DNA of 64,000 nucleotides from Nematostella vectensis (Eukaryota > Cnidaria > Anthozoa > Actiniaria > Edwardsiidae), in assembly GCF_932526225.1 (NCBI RefSeq), contig NC_064037.1:10150203-10214202 (forward strand), in the 5' to 3' direction. The notes under the pieces are model-generated. The model made no database searches. It was given only the letters and a program-made list of their open reading frames with translations, and was not told the origin of the DNA. The translations under genes were made by a program, and so were the position numbers. Of this stretch, positions 13,201 through 28,000 are shown in pieces (within the stretch, counting starts at the first letter, position 1; the number at the start of each line of letters is the position of its first letter).

Positions 13201-16200
13201 ACGAACCGTGAAATAAATGCTTGACAATTGTAATTGACATGCAGTACATTGACAAGGTGCGATTTCGGTGTTCTTTTTCTGAAAGAGTTAGCACCTTTTC
13301 CATGTTCCTTGTCACATCAGCTAATGTTAGCCAGTAGATTTCAACGCCTAGCAAAGCGGCAGTGCTGTCACTTTTACTCTTACCTCAAAATCAGATGTAG
13401 AATTGAAGTTTTTTTTACATTGGTATCGGCCATAATTCCAAACTCCACCAAAAAGCGCAAGAATGTCATATTAATCAAACCTATGCTAATGACTCGTATC
13501 AACAGTAGCTTATACACAACAGGCTTTATTCAAATGTTAGGAGAGATAGGTGACTTTATTGGGCCATCCGGTCGACTGTTTGTCGTAGGTTGAGCCGCTC
13601 TGGTAATGTTATCCGCCTCAGCCCTGCGACCGGATCTCTGAAGGTGCCTGGAATGAAGACCTTCCGTTGCTGTTTTTTTCGAGGCAAAAGCGTTCAGTTG
13701 TTACGATGAGAATTGCAGAGTTTCCCTGCAGCTGGGGCGACCATGTATTCCTAGCGCTAGCCGAGAGTCGTAGGCGGGTCGTACGCAATTGGCTTTGTCC
13801 TGACATGGTCACGTGGACACCGAGACCCTAATGATTACCGGCTTTGTTAGGACGTGTGTTCAGTGCGTTTTTGGCACAAAATTTAATGCATTTAACGAAT
13901 GGTGATTTTATTTTAAGGGTCTGCTCTACGTGGGCGCTAGGATCTACGTAGTGTATTTTATTTCCTGGTCATGTTGAGTTTCCCCATTGGGATTATTTTG
14001 ACTGTGGTCTCGGATGCATTGTTGTTTTATCTCGCATTGGCAAAATTCATTACCACATGTAATATGATGAATAAAGAGATGTTTGAGAATAAACTTCTTT
14101 CAGCCGCAAATACATAACTCTGATCCCAACAACAACTTCTAAGAATGCCCTCTTAAACGAGTAAACCTCTTTGAAAATTCAACACTGAAACCTATACACG
14201 ATCCAAAACAAACCAAGAGTTTATTACAAATGCATCTTTCAGGAGAGAAATTTGAGTACATAGGTTGAATGAATGAATAGGCGATTTGGCAAAATGCTTA
14301 ATGTTTTATTGCCGGCAGCTGTAAAGCAAGTAACCACAAAATTCACTATGTAAGTGTAATTGTAGATCTATTCAATGGTTGTAAAGTTTCTTTGTGGTAA
14401 AAGAAACAGGCTCGATATCATTTTCGAGTACTTCTCTGCTACCTCTTGAGGGTTCGACATTTTTTTCATTGTAACCATAAACTGTCGTTAGTGGTTAGCT
14501 TTTAGTAAACAAACGAGTTTCCGTCCAAATTTGGGACCCTCTTGAAATTCAATAGCAAAATGAGAATTTGTCAAAAAGCTGAAAGTATTATCACTTTTCC
14601 AGGGATGATGAGATTGATAAAATCACGAAGTATTTAGGGGCTTTTCAAAGTGACTTATGGCTATTTCTTATAATTGCGTTGGATGGTGTTAAAATAAGCC
14701 TGTTTTGAATATTGTAATTAAACTTGCGAAATGAATATTTCCTCTGCATTTACTACGATAAGGAGTTAAACAAACCATAGATAGGAAATACAATGTTTCT
14801 TTTTTAAAACGTTTTTGACTTTTTTGGAAATAGATAGAACATCGAATGTCTAAAAGGCTAAACTTTTAAAGAGTTCAAGCAGAATATTAGAAAATATATT
14901 AAATGTTTTTATCGATAAATCAATAAAATTCGAAAAATGAATCATAATTTGTGACATTCATATGCGAGCGATTCTGTCAAAAGACTCGAGAGTGACCAGG
15001 TAACTTTGAGATGCAAACTGCCTGTTTCCTTTTTCAATATTCCCCTTGTGTGTTTTAGTTGTTACTATGGGTTGATATCAAGAACTAAGATATACCCATC
15101 TCTCAGAGAGCACATTTCTGGAGGTGTTGATACATGTAAGCTCTATACAAACACTGGACGCGCGCTTGTTAGAATATTCCCTCGATCCATTTATTGTTAC
15201 ACGTGTGGATTGAAAAGGGAAAATTTAAGGAAGAAGAGGCAACCTGCAAACATGGCATCAATGCGCCAATCCCACTTAATGGTTTAAGTTTCTGTGTGAA
15301 AAAAAATTAACGAAGGGAATGCATTGGTATTATCATAGCTGAGTTTATTCTTTACATGCTTATTTTTTACAATCCGTCACCTAGGGTCAAGATTTGATGT
15401 AACCATCACATTTACAGCTTTATTTCTCACAACACTGCAGGCGTAAACCACGCGAGAGGTAAGCACTCATCACGACATGCCAAAGCCTTTTGCAAAAGCG
15501 CAAAACAAAATCTTAACCCCAAATTTGCGTCCATTGTTGTTTGCCACACAGTAAAAATCCCAAACCATCTCATTTGCATCTCATCATTGCACTCGCGTCC
15601 AATTTAACCTATATATGTTTTATTTTTGTCGATAATTTCACAGACACTAGTGTCAAAATGACTGAGTAATTTGGGATTTGAAAGGTGATGTTTTTTACAA
15701 TTAATCTTGACGGTTTGATGGACAGCGGTAATAATGCACTTTCGCACGCCGCAGGTGGTGTCAGAAATACCAATCGCAAAACGTGAAAAACAAGTTGTGT
15801 ATAAAGTTTTTAACTGACAATTGCCTAGATTTACCCTTGAAACGGAAGTTAAAAAAATATTATTAACATTTTACGTGTTTTGCTTTTGTGATCTGTAAAT
15901 TGTAGCTGATAACATTTAGGCCATTCAGAGAGTGGCGGATTATTGGGAATAATATTCGCATTCAGCTGAAAACAAACAGTAGCACAAGAAAAACCTTTTC
16001 ATTAAAACATCAAACAAAACATCTTTAATTAAATCTGATTCATACTAAAAAATAAAGCTCCCAAATTCACAAATTCGTATTTCGATCTCTTACTGGTTTG
16101 GGAATAATTACGAGTTGGGACAACGAAATGCGGAGAGGGCACTTTATTCATGTATTAAATTGACTTGACACAAAGAACGAAACTTTGCGTTCAAACAAAA

Positions 16201-19028
16201 ATTTCAACAAAGAAGGGGGCCGAATTATTTTCTATCCATTAGAACTTAGAAAGTGCTATTTGTTGTAGAAAAGTTGTTAATTGAATGGCCAATCTCGTCA
16301 ATTCATTTGTGTTAGGTTAGAGTCGGTGGCAATTAGTGAGAGTTGTTTCGACGAATCAGGAGTCGATGTCGTAAAGGTCGATAAAGGAGAAAGCAAAATA
16401 GTCACGTTCTCGCTGATAATTTCCCTAATATCCCCAGACCAAGTAGGTGATAATGAAATCGGTGTTCTGCCGTGATATGAGATTTTATTTCTTGTTAAAA
16501 GTAAACATCGTGCAGTCCATAACAACAACAAAAATAAAACTCAGTTGCGTTGATTAGATTACTCGATTTATAAGAGGATAATTCTGGTGAAACAAGTTTT
16601 GAAAACACTGCGAAAAGGTTTTTCCTCGGGAGGCGGAATTTCTTTTAAGGAGGGAAAACAAATACTAAAAACCTCACCTTTTCACACACGTTTTTTTTGG
16701 CATCACAGTCAATTAGAATATTGTTTAGTAACACTTTACAAAAAACATGAAAATGTTTGAAGCAAAAAAGACCATTTGACATCTGACGGGGAAGTAGAGT
16801 TTTCCTTACTCTATGAGTTTCTCGCGGCCTGTTCTTTATAGATATCTTTATAGATATTTTGAGGTATTCGTTACGAGACTATTGAATGGTTGGCCTCTTA
16901 CTGGTCGGAGCTGCAAAGAAAATGACAAACGTTGCATCTCGCGTTGTACACACACAGCTTGGATGAAATCTTAATTGGCGCCCTCTCCTTGCAACGGATT
17001 GCCTTTATTATTTATTCAGCATAACGGAGTATGTCGGCTTCACAGTATAATGATTAAACTTTAGTCTTGGGTGTTTCACCCTTATCCTTCCTGCTAAGCG
17101 AAAAGGGATCAATTCTTTTCAGCGGATTTTCACACTTCAGTGACTCCTCGCTTCAGAGCAGCGCCGTCTAGTCGAAAACTGCGGCTCTTATAACTCGGTT
17201 GCAAAACCGCAGAGCTTTTGGAAATATGCTACAGAACTTGTCAAATTAACCTGAGCAATAATATTAAGTCTAACACTTTGCTTGTGTAAAATGTTAAACT
17301 CTAGTCTCTATATGATCCCTTATTAGCTGAAGGGGGCAACTTAATTATCTTTTGACTCCGTTGCTGTGAAAAACTCACCCCATAGTTTGTGTGAGAAATT
17401 ATATCAATTGATATTGCACCCCATGATTTTAAAGCTTAAACTTACCAAGGCATAAAGTGTATCCTCTAAAAAGCTTTCTGTGTAAGGAAGCTGCTTAGAG
17501 CATACAGCGGGACTAGATTTGCAAAAAGGCGAGAAAATCGTTGACGCCATAAATATGAGCCTTCGACACGTCCTTCTATTGAATTGACTATAGTAGGAAA
17601 TTACGTCTGTCATGTTGAATAAATATCTCTCTAATATAGAAATAACCCATAAAAGTGTTTGCTTCTCTCCTGGTGTGTTAGCCCAAAAGTCTTCTGTGTG
17701 GACATAGGCTGAATGTTTTGTTTTATTATCCCACTCCGTTATATAGCAGAGGTTTCATAGCCTCGACCAGATATTGTTTTATACAGGGGCTGCGCATCGC
17801 AGCGTACATTTAAAAAGTGAAATTGTATCACGTTAAAGGAGGGCCTGAACTACAATGAATGTATGAGAAGTTTACATGTAGGGGAAGGGGGAGCCCCCGG
17901 TCCCCCCATCTGCGAGTCTGAATAAGAAAAAATGGCGTATTGGGCTGAAAATTTCCTGTCTGAACTCATATATAACTGACATTCATAGATTGACATTATC
18001 GTTATTATTGTTATTGGGTTCCCTGTGGGCATGATGTCACGTGATTGATGAGCCCACGAGGGATTTGTTTAGTTCATCAAAAACCCATTCAGACAAGCAC
18101 TCTTTCCGAAGTTTTAATCGTAGTTTTAATCCCCCAACACGCCGATACATTTCCTTCTTTTTGTATTGCTTACTATAGTCCAATGATATTTGCTACTATG
18201 CAAACACAGCTCAGGGGCGCTATAAAACGTCGCTCGGTTGACCCAAGCACACAGACATGATTCAAGCCGCGTTTTAAACTGGAATTTTGTGTCATCAGAA
18301 CTTTGAACGGTGCAATTTGCACGTAATGCTCCGGTGCGGTAAGGCGCACAAGTTTTTCGAAAGTTTTTCGAAACTGTTGCCCATATCTTTGTTTCATCGC
18401 AGTTTGTAATATGATTCGACCGGATAAAAAACACACTCATAAGTCTCAGAAAATATAAAGACGAAGCCTGTTTGAGGTATATAAGCCAATAGGGAATCAC
18501 TTTGTGGCCTAAAAATGTGTTCTCATACCGATTATTTATTTTACTTATCGAAAAGAGGCGAGACGCAGACGGTGGATTTTACCGACAGGCGGTTCCTTTA
18601 AAAATACAATATTCAGGCTATTGCGTCTTTTCGGTTATCAAATGTCTTTTACTATTAACGAATTTTTTTTTAAGTTTCTTAACAAGCGGACACCCAAGTA
18701 AATGAGTATGGGCGTTTTCTAATTTATAGATACCCGCGTCTACTTACTAATGCTACCCAGTCCGTGAAAGGAATAAATAGAAAATTTGAATGGAAAGACG
18801 TCCGTGATTAGAACTGCCCGCTTACCAGAATGCTAGTTTTTTCGCCCTTTCCCCCTGTCCTTTATGTGACAACAGTCCCATACGGCGATAGATAACAGAA
18901 TTGATTTTTTGATTACATGCTGGGAAATCCAGACGAGCAAGCTGTGTCAAGCTATACCCGCTGAAGGTTTGGTAACCCTGACAACCGTCGATACGCAGCA
19001 ACAGAGGGTAGGGGGATGCTCTCTACAG

Positions 19029-19332
19029 ACCCGTACCCAGGATTTTTCATGGGTGGTGGGGGGGGGGGGGGGTGCGAAATCCTAAAAAGTGGACCTAATT
19101 TTTCGGAGGGCGGAAGGGAATGAGTTCTCTGATAAAGATCTGACCATCCCCGAAAGAACAAAAAGGGATTTTTATTTGGTACTTTTATTGTCGGATTTGG
19201 CTACATACAAGAGTGATCTAGCTTATGCTTTATGGTTTTGTCTACAAATAGCACGTCCATTGGGAACCAAAAGTGGACCTTCGGCCGTTGTGGGGGGGGG
19301 GGGGGGTGCGAGCACCCCCCTGGGTACGGGCC
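19029..19332. mobile_element. MITE-like element with G-runs and CCCGTACCCAGG ends
   Basis: The left end has CCCGTACCCAGG and the right end its complement CCTGGGTACGGG (19319-19330). Each end also has a long G-run followed by TGCGA, and each inner part has AAAGTGGACCT. About 300 bp with no coding capacity, so a non-autonomous DNA element. Elements with similar ends occur in CHFR introns. Confidence 0.6.
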
Positions 19333-22300
19333 TGCTCTATGACATCCTTTAGAGCCAAAATTCACAGTCACGTCAGATTCCGAAATCTGCTCAAACTTTA
19401 ATAGATGCGCGATCCTGTTTGTTTTTGGGGATCCGAAAATCCGCTCAATTTTTTCTATAAATCCGTAATTCCGGTTTGTGTGGCGCAAGTGGCGCAAGTT
19501 TCAGCACTTTTTTTCATAAAGACGCGTGAAAGGAAACGCCTTCAATGTGCAATGTGTTGTTGCCGTAGTACATCAAAAAGACAAGAAAATGACTAGTACA
19601 TTTGTAGATATCACAGCGCACTTTAGAAGCGAGGTGCTTGACATTACATTTATTATCATAAGGGCAATTTTCGTCGTGAAATCAAGAAGAACAGTTAATT
19701 GAATCTTGTTTTTTTTAAAAGTTCGACGCTTAAAAATGTCCCATATATTTTTTTATAGCCCACCATGGCTTGCATGTAATACCAAGAAGTGACTTCGTGC
19801 CACAAGTATTTAGGATCCTCCTACCCACCCGTATAAACAGCTGGTGACAAAGGAAGGTGGTTTAGATCAGTTGGTTTTCATCAACAGGAAAAGAATGATC
19901 GAATTGCCACCATTCATTTATTCATTCAACCATTCATTCCGACGAATCAGTCATATGCATCCCTGAGCTTAGTAAGTAGGGTCCATAATACTTGTACCGG
20001 ACGTATTTAAAGCAAATCTAGATTGTTTATTCATTCTTTAGTATTTGGAGCAACTTGTAAGTGAAGGACGAGTCTTCGGTGGTTATTATCTAGTTTCCCA
20101 AACCGGATGTTAACAAATGTAAACTACTTCCGGCTAGAATGACCATTGCTTGTGAGTGTCGATAAAACCCTGCTACAAGGCCGTTATTTCGAACGTGTTA
20201 GAGTGTCACCACTGTTGTGAAATTTATCGCCAGTGGATAAACAACTTAGCGTTGGGCGATAATCAATGAAGTGCAAATAGTTATGAATTTTTGGAGATTA
20301 TATGGGAATACTGTCTGTCATAGTTTATGATAAATCCTGGAACGTGTTGACATCGTACGTACAAATATCAGAAGAACAATGAATTTCAAAGGACCCTGAC
20401 TAGCTTGACATAGCCTTGCTTTTTATAAAAGTGCACGTGCGCTTACGGGTAAGGATTTGTACGGCGACTTTCGTGGAAAACGCGTGTCTTATTATAATTT
20501 GATAGCGGTTTTGTTTTTGACGGCAATTTGTTACTGGTGGCGTTGTTGTAAGGAATGCACATAAACAAGTGCTTTTAGTAAAAAAAAAAACAACCTGCTG
20601 TTACAGGTTTTCTAAGCGAATTTGGGATTTAAAGTAAGGTCCATTAAGCCTCATTCAACAATTTTCTTTGTTCTCAATGGGGTTTCTTGTAAATCAGAAA
20701 AGCAGCCCGTTAAATGTCTTTAAAATCGGTATCTTTTGACTTCTTTGCTTATACTGCGTATGACTCTGGCATATCCACACAGTCGTCAATGTCCATTGTC
20801 AATGAAAATTTGCCAATAAAAATTTTAAAATATAGATTGAGCTTAACGGGTCGGACCAGCCACAAAGTAGCTCAGATTAGAAGAGTTTTTCCGCCGGTTT
20901 AACATTCTTTGGGGACTTTCCAGTAAATTGCAAAGTTCTGTTAACCGTGGTTTTAGCTATCATCACACGTTGGCATGTTTCTCCAACAGTTATGCAGCAT
21001 TGTTCATTAGGATACGGTAAATGCTGCTGTTATCTTAGCTGAAACCTGTGTACACGAGGTGTTGATGATATGGGTGTAAACTGACTTTCGTGTGTCGCTT
21101 GAATCAAAATATTAATTCAAAAACTATCCAGGGTTAAAAAAAGTCGAGGCTAAGCAACATAATGTACGATATCATAATTTGTTCTCTTGAAAAAGATAAT
21201 TTTGGAAATATGGGATGTTCCAAAGCTGAGATTATATGCAGCAAAAACAATAAGGTTACTTTTTATCTTGGGTGTTCTTCTCTAAATAAATACTGTAGAA
21301 ACTTTTATTTTTGCTATTTTGTTAACGTTCTAGTCTATACTGAAGAATATTGAATGTCGTTGAATGACAAATGATGTACAATTGAAATTTCCTGTATGAC
21401 ACAAACAATTTGGATTACTTTCATTTTAGAAAGGCCATTGTCGCGGTTAGCGTCAGTCAGTTTCTAGTGGCCTGATATATAGCCAGGGGCGTGCATGGCT
21501 AACTGTACTAACTTCTATAACACGTGTACTTCTAGATCTTGTGTCCGGTTTGCGGTTTGGGTGTGGAAATTAACCAGGGGACGCGTGGGTATCTGGTAGA
21601 ATTGGTGCGAGAAATGCATGTACTCCGATTCAAAAATAGTTTCCGGTATGAGACTGTTAATTTGCTATAGATTCGTAGAGGAAATTGTGGTTTAGAAAGC
21701 GTTAGAGAGAACGTGTTCTATTTTGTACATAACAAATTTGAATTGCGAACAATATGCGCTATATTAGGAACAAAAATTAACTGAGACGTCAAGCGAAAGC
21801 TAATTCCATAAAATCGTGTTTGCCGGATGAACACTCGAACGCCGGCCCCATAGATAAAAAATAGTTCGTTTACAATAAGTTACAAAAAGTTTGTAATATA
21901 ACATCAAATAGGAAATAAAGACACTAACAATTTTTGCTATTATGTCGCGCCCAGAATTTCGGAGAGCGTCATTATTTCCCAAGAGTAGAAAAACAAAATA
22001 TCAACAAAGAAAAAACAGCTTTCCTACTTAGGATTACTGTAAGTCAAATTGTCCCAGCAACCGTTATAGAAATAGTTATAACATCCCGAGGTACTTGAAA
22101 CTCATAAAAGAAGGGTAGCTTAGCGTATTATCGCTCTAAATGGACTCTTAAACCCTTGAGCTCTTAGTGTATGGTGCAAACAACAACCTGTACGATACTT
22201 GAATCTCTTAAAAATTAATCCGGTACTCCAGATGTGTTTTTATTGGGTTCGAGCATTTCTTAATCTCTAGTACTCGAGATCTTTTGGATTCGGTAATAGT

Positions 22301-24718
22301 TCTTTTATTCATAACAGCTGTTTTCTTCTGGCGTCGCCCTAGTACGTGAGTTATTCAAAACACCCCCACGTTTCCTGGTCCCGGTGCATTGAACGTTTTC
22401 TATTGTCACACCTTAAATACGCCGCTAAAGCGGAGCGGGGCACGTTTATCCGTAACTGTATCGGTCACGTCCTAGCAAAAAAAAAAAAAAATAACATATT
22501 CCCAGTCTTACAAATAAAAAAGACGAAGGAAAACCGACAATTTGTTTGATGAATCTTAGATATTCTTACTACTTTTTAGACTAAGAACATTGTATTTACT
22601 TAGGCCTCTTCATCCCTGATGGGACATAAGACAAGTACTTCATCTTCAATCTTTCGGTTGCGAGCAAGGTACTGCAACGGTTCTTTGCCAGGTGGTTTTT
22701 GGCCTACCGGGTTTGGATATACATAAATGCAACATATATTTGACATTTGATATATACTCACAATGTTTCAGTTTTTCATGTTTTATTCGATTGTCCAATT
22801 TTCCTTTCCTATTATCTTTATTACATTTTCTACTTATGGTAACAGCTATGCTTACAATCTACTTGCCATATAACTTTGGCATATTCACACACAAAGGGAG
22901 GGGCTCCCTGTGGTTCAAGGGGCTAGTAAAGGGTTTTCCGTTACACAGGAAGACCATATTTGGTACTAGACCATATTTGGAACTATTTGGTTCTATCAGT
23001 CGTTTCGATACACTTATTTTCAGATTTAGTTGTACTCGGAGAAACCAGATGTCGTAGCCCGCAGTGATTCATTGGAATCGACTAAATAAGCGTAAATAAA
23101 ACAGCGTAAATAAAAATTCAGGTTTTAAAATCTACATTATTCTTGGTTATGTTCCTTTAAACATTCATATGGCTTTTTTGGCCATTTATATGTTACCCAT
23201 GAACCCTTTCGGGTTACTGGATCTTCGAGTGCAACCATAAATAGGTGTATACGACGAATTTTACTTATGTATAAGAAATCTAAACATAAAATAATTCCTG
23301 ATAAAAATAAATGTTGCTTAAACTTCCTAAATAAGGTTTTCCACTATGAGGAAATATTCTGTTGTGGAATTTTTATCCGACAACAAATCAGAATGCAACC
23401 AATCACAGGCGTTCCTGGCCGGGTCCCTGGCTGGGTTTTCCTGTGGTGGCTAGGTTTTCTGTGGTAGCTGGGTTTGTTGTGGGTGGTAAAAGTAAGTCGC
23501 AGGAGAGCTCCCTTGAGGGTGAGCTAGTTTCAGGGCCCACGCTGCCTCACGGTTAATCTACGAACACAGGAAACCCACTAAGAACGCTTGGGATAGGCTG
23601 ATCTTTATATGCTTATAATACCAGCCCTCTCCTTCATGGCCTATTATAATGACAGAATAAAGAACTAATTGTACTTGATTCATGGTGATATCTCTATACG
23701 GGCAACCCCGGGACCTGCTCAAAGTGTCCGCCTTAGAGAGGTGGTCTGGCCGGGTGGAATGCTATTAACATTGTAGTTGAACCGCCTCGTTCTACTTAGT
23801 GAGGGCGTCACATTAAAAGAATCGACAATATAGACTATAGTAAGTGTGAAATAACACTAGTTAGTGCGTGCTATAGGCCGTCCATGGATTCATTTTATTT
23901 GTGTTGTTCTTCTTTGATTTGAAATTTCAAGTAAAACGACCATTATTTTCAGTTACAAATTCCCAAATCTAAGGTTGAAAATGGAAGAATGTATCTCAAG
24001 TTGACAAATTTAATGATCGACTGTGAGACTGTCAGTGCTCCGTTCCGTTGATTTGGCACGTCTGGAGTTTGATCGCGGCCGCCTTTTATAACTTTTACAA
24101 GTTCTATGTTAATTTCCGTTAAATATGGTTATTTGTTAAAAAAAAAAGTTGCAAGTTGCAAGACTATTGTTAACAAACGCCGTCTTGTCCGAGCCTCGCC
24201 TTCGCGATAGTGACGTAGCATTAGCATTAGAGTAATCTGAAGTCATGAAATGTTATCCTAAGTTCGAGAGTTACTCATATTATTTACATCGCGCCCTTTG
24301 AATAATAAGCAAAGAATAAATAGTGTGGACTATCCCATGAATGAAGCAATGATTATAATACCACATCTTTAACAGTTAAAATATAAATTCCTTTCACAAA
24401 TTCTGAGAAAGCGTTGGCGCATTTATCGAGAGAGGAGCGTTAAGGTAAATATAAATAACGACAGTAACCCATGATAAAACTAGAATTAACAAGATATGGA
24501 CACGAAAAACTTTTCCTATTTTTTCCTAAAAACGAACGATGGGAATGTTTTTTAAGTACAACGACGTTACACTATATCGGTTATTCAATAGGAATACGAA
24601 ACTCTCTTGCAAAATAAAAGAATTCACCCGCAATATATCGGAAGGATATGACCGGAAAAGAAGCGTTTTAGAAAATCAAGTAAATGACATCCTTAGGTTT
24701 CGGGGCTTCTTGCACCGC

Positions 24719-24783
24719 CGAAAACCCGAAAGCATGCCGACAAGACACCGTCGAAAACCCGAAAGCATGCCGACGAGACGGCG
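24719..24783. repeat. 33-bp tandem duplication
   Basis: CGAAAACCCGAAAGCATGCC occurs twice, 33 bp apart, with two or three changes towards the 3' end of the unit. Confidence 0.8.
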
Positions 24784-25097
24784 AGCGGTTGCGTACCGCT
24801 GGATCTATTATTGAAAGCCTGGGAACGACAAGCACCCAGAGTAAGTAAAGGCTTTAATACAAACAGATAACATAAAGTGGTATTCCAAAAAAAAAAAAAG
24901 TAATTTATGAAAGAAATAAGAAATGAAATAAAACTAAATAATCTCCTTGCAGATACCAGAGCAATGGAATGGGTGGTAAACCCGCTAACTTCTACTTGTT
25001 CGAGAGAGAATTGAGATGTTTTATTTGGTGTAGCAAGTAGCACCGAACCGTACACCAGTTTTACCGGTTCATTTCGGTAATTCAGAATTTCATCCTG

Positions 25098-28000
25098 TTA
25101 GTCTATTTTAGCCGATGATCTACCTTTTGTATGCCTAAATGACGAATAATTGAAGGTACCAGAAATGGCAGGACCGTCTGGCTCCGAACTCCGCTCTTTC
25201 TGTCTCTGAGATTTGTCGGAATGGGTTCGTTTTAGAAGCTTGTGCTTGGATCTCGTGGATCGCGTCGGAAGACCGAAGCAGCCACGCCGAAGAATGAGTC
25301 GGGAGTTACCGATGGCAGCCCGAGAGCTCGACGATAAAGCGGTAAGGTGGGCCGCATAGCCTTCCTTGAGAAACTAAAGAAATAACAGAACACTTGGTAT
25401 TTTAAATAATGAAATAATAAAGAGCCCCAGTCAGTTATACCTTTGTTTTTATATATCCAAACAATTTCACATCTAATATGGCGGAAAATTTATCTAAGTA
25501 CTTAGTGAGTAATAACAAATAAAATATCAAATGCGCCTTTTTTTAATTGATGCGACTTTTTGTACAGTGTCACTTTGAAATTTGAGCTTTTCGTCCCCGA
25601 GCTCATACATAGCGCAAGGATGATCAAGGAAAAAAAATGTCTAAAAAGCCAAAATCTCGGTATGTGCATTTTGGTCTCACGTTATTTGTTTTGAAAATAA
25701 GTCCGTAATACAAGGAACCGATAGCCATTGTAAAAAAATGGCTAAAGGCTTATTTCTCTATCTAGAATTGCGTATTTTCCAGGTTATTCCGTCATGTCGT
25801 TGGAACCGAAGATTAATATCGCGCGATCGGCTCATACGGCCTGTCAGTGGCAAGGTCAGCGGGTTTTTCCATGTAATGGCGCCATCCATAGTTTGACTGT
25901 TGCTCATTGCGTGTTTGCGCACGTGACCCACCTGTGCCAGTGTGCTTGTTTCTCGTATTTCATCATGTGGTGTTTACCCACGTAACACAATCACGTGACC
26001 CACCTGTGCTTGTTTCTCATATTTTCTCGTGTGGTGTTTTCCCACGCAGTAGATCTGGTTCGGTTTGAGGCCGATAGACGCATACACCCCTATGTCCTTA
26101 ACGGCTCCGTACGCGCTATGTATCACTATATGTGCCTGCAAGACATTAAAACGGGCGCTTGGTAACACAAGGCAAGGAGATGGGGGGGGGGGGTCTGTCA
26201 CGCAGCCTACCTGAATCAGGGCGGCTTTGTAGGACACTGGACGTTATTTCTGAGTAAAATGTCTGCTTTTTTTACAAGCCTTATAACAAGTAGCTTCAGC
26301 TTTTTTTACTGCGATTTTTAATATTTCCCGAACTTTTGTCAATAACCTTTAGCCACTAACCGCTTTCTGGCTCCCGTCATTCAAACTGACGTCATAGGCG
26401 ACTTGCACGAAGTCACGTGAGACTTTTTGAGTGGCAAAGTCGCACCAAAATAAACACAAATTAGGCTGCAGTCGTCGCACAAGAGAGCGACGAAAATAAT
26501 AAACTCTTTAAATGAAAATGCGCTCTTTCTGACAAGGCGCGTTGTTCTCACCTCTTTGCTCAGATTCTTGAGGAATTCCGTCTTGTGCCTCTGTAAGTCC
26601 TTGGTAATGCCATCTCCGAACGCGACAAGTCCGTAAGGGAAGTTATGTTCCGCGAGCCAAGACATAACTTTGTACTTCTGGAAGTCCGGTCGACTTGTCA
26701 CGTATACGATAAGGAACCCGAGCTCCTGCCAGTGTCTACAAGATACAAACATGAGGCAATGCGTTTAACAATAAAGTGGGCGAGTTGTACTTAAAAAATC
26801 AAGTGACATTTTGAGTGGTAAAATCAATCGTCAAAATAAACACGGAAATAGCTGCAGCCGTCACGCTGAGTGCTAAGTACGGAGTTGAAAAAGTGTGGGT
26901 AGATTCTAAGGAGAAGTCGTGTTGGGATGGTGTATTAATTGGTAGTGATTCTTCCCTGTATAATGGTGGGTTGGATTGGTGAAATTACCTCACAACGTCC
27001 ACGGCACCCGGTCGGACTTTTGGGTCCTTGCCACGGATAGAAACACTAGCAGTGAAGGACCCATCGATGCTGAACACGACTGCTTCCGTCTTTGGGGGGA
27101 CTACAGCAAGATTATTATCCACCCAAGTATGGTCTCCTCTGGAACACAAAATACCCAACGAATTTAAAAGAAATCTGACGCACTGAATAACGGGGGTTGA
27201 AAAGTTTCTTTGTAACGAGTTAGGCCAGCAGGCTGTGAATCCTCAAAGCTGATGTGTGCAACTCATAAAAAAACTCAACTCAATACAGAAGTAGCGATAA
27301 CTCATGAATTTTTTGACAGGACAGGTTCCCACAGTCAATTATCAGTCCGTAGGTCCGGTTTTGTTTTTGTTTGAACTATTCAAAATTCTAACTTTAAAAA
27401 TAAACAGACATGACCTCATTATTTGAACTTTAAAAAATAGAAGTGAGCCGCTTTTATTGTACGATGGATGGAAATTCCCCGTAATCTTAGCGGATTTAAT
27501 TTACTACTGAGATAAACATCTCAATTGTATAGAGTTTCGTTGTCTAAGAAACTACGCGTCACGCAAGTCGGATCGACAGGCTTTCATACCTGACGACCAT
27601 CTTGACAGGATAGATCCCTACAGGCAACCTTTTGTCGTCGGATAACGTGTAAGAGAGTCTTCCACCACTTGACGTCACGACTGTGTCATAGAGGACGTAC
27701 TCCCCCGAGGGAGGCTGGACCATGATGTAGATATCCACCTAGAGAAGGGAGTATATGTTAGTTATCCACCTAGAGAAGGGAGTATATGTTAGTTATCCAC
27801 CTAGAAAAGGGAGTATATGTTAGTTATCCACCTAGAGAAGGGAGTATATGTTAGTGATCCACCTAGAGAAGGGAGTATATGTTAGTTATCCACCTAGAGA
27901 AGGGAGTATATGTTAGTTATCCACCTAGAGAAGGGAGTGTATGTAAGATATTCCCCTAGAGGGGTAGTATGTTAGATATCCACCTAGGAATTATAGTATA

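Larger units (their letters stand above)
13070..25097. other. 12 kb gene-poor region between Tbx2/3 and PITPNM genes
   Basis: I found no exon supported by homology and splice signals. Open frames here are short and have no recognisable protein motifs. The region contains a G-run transposon-like element (19029-19332) and a small tandem duplication (24719-24783). Being upstream of a developmental T-box gene, it is a plausible place for enhancers, but none can be named from sequence alone. Confidence 0.6.

Noticed and set aside
18126-18500. 124-residue minus-strand open frame in the gene-poor region
   Set aside because: No recognisable motif, no splice context and an overlapping open frame in another phase; likely chance.
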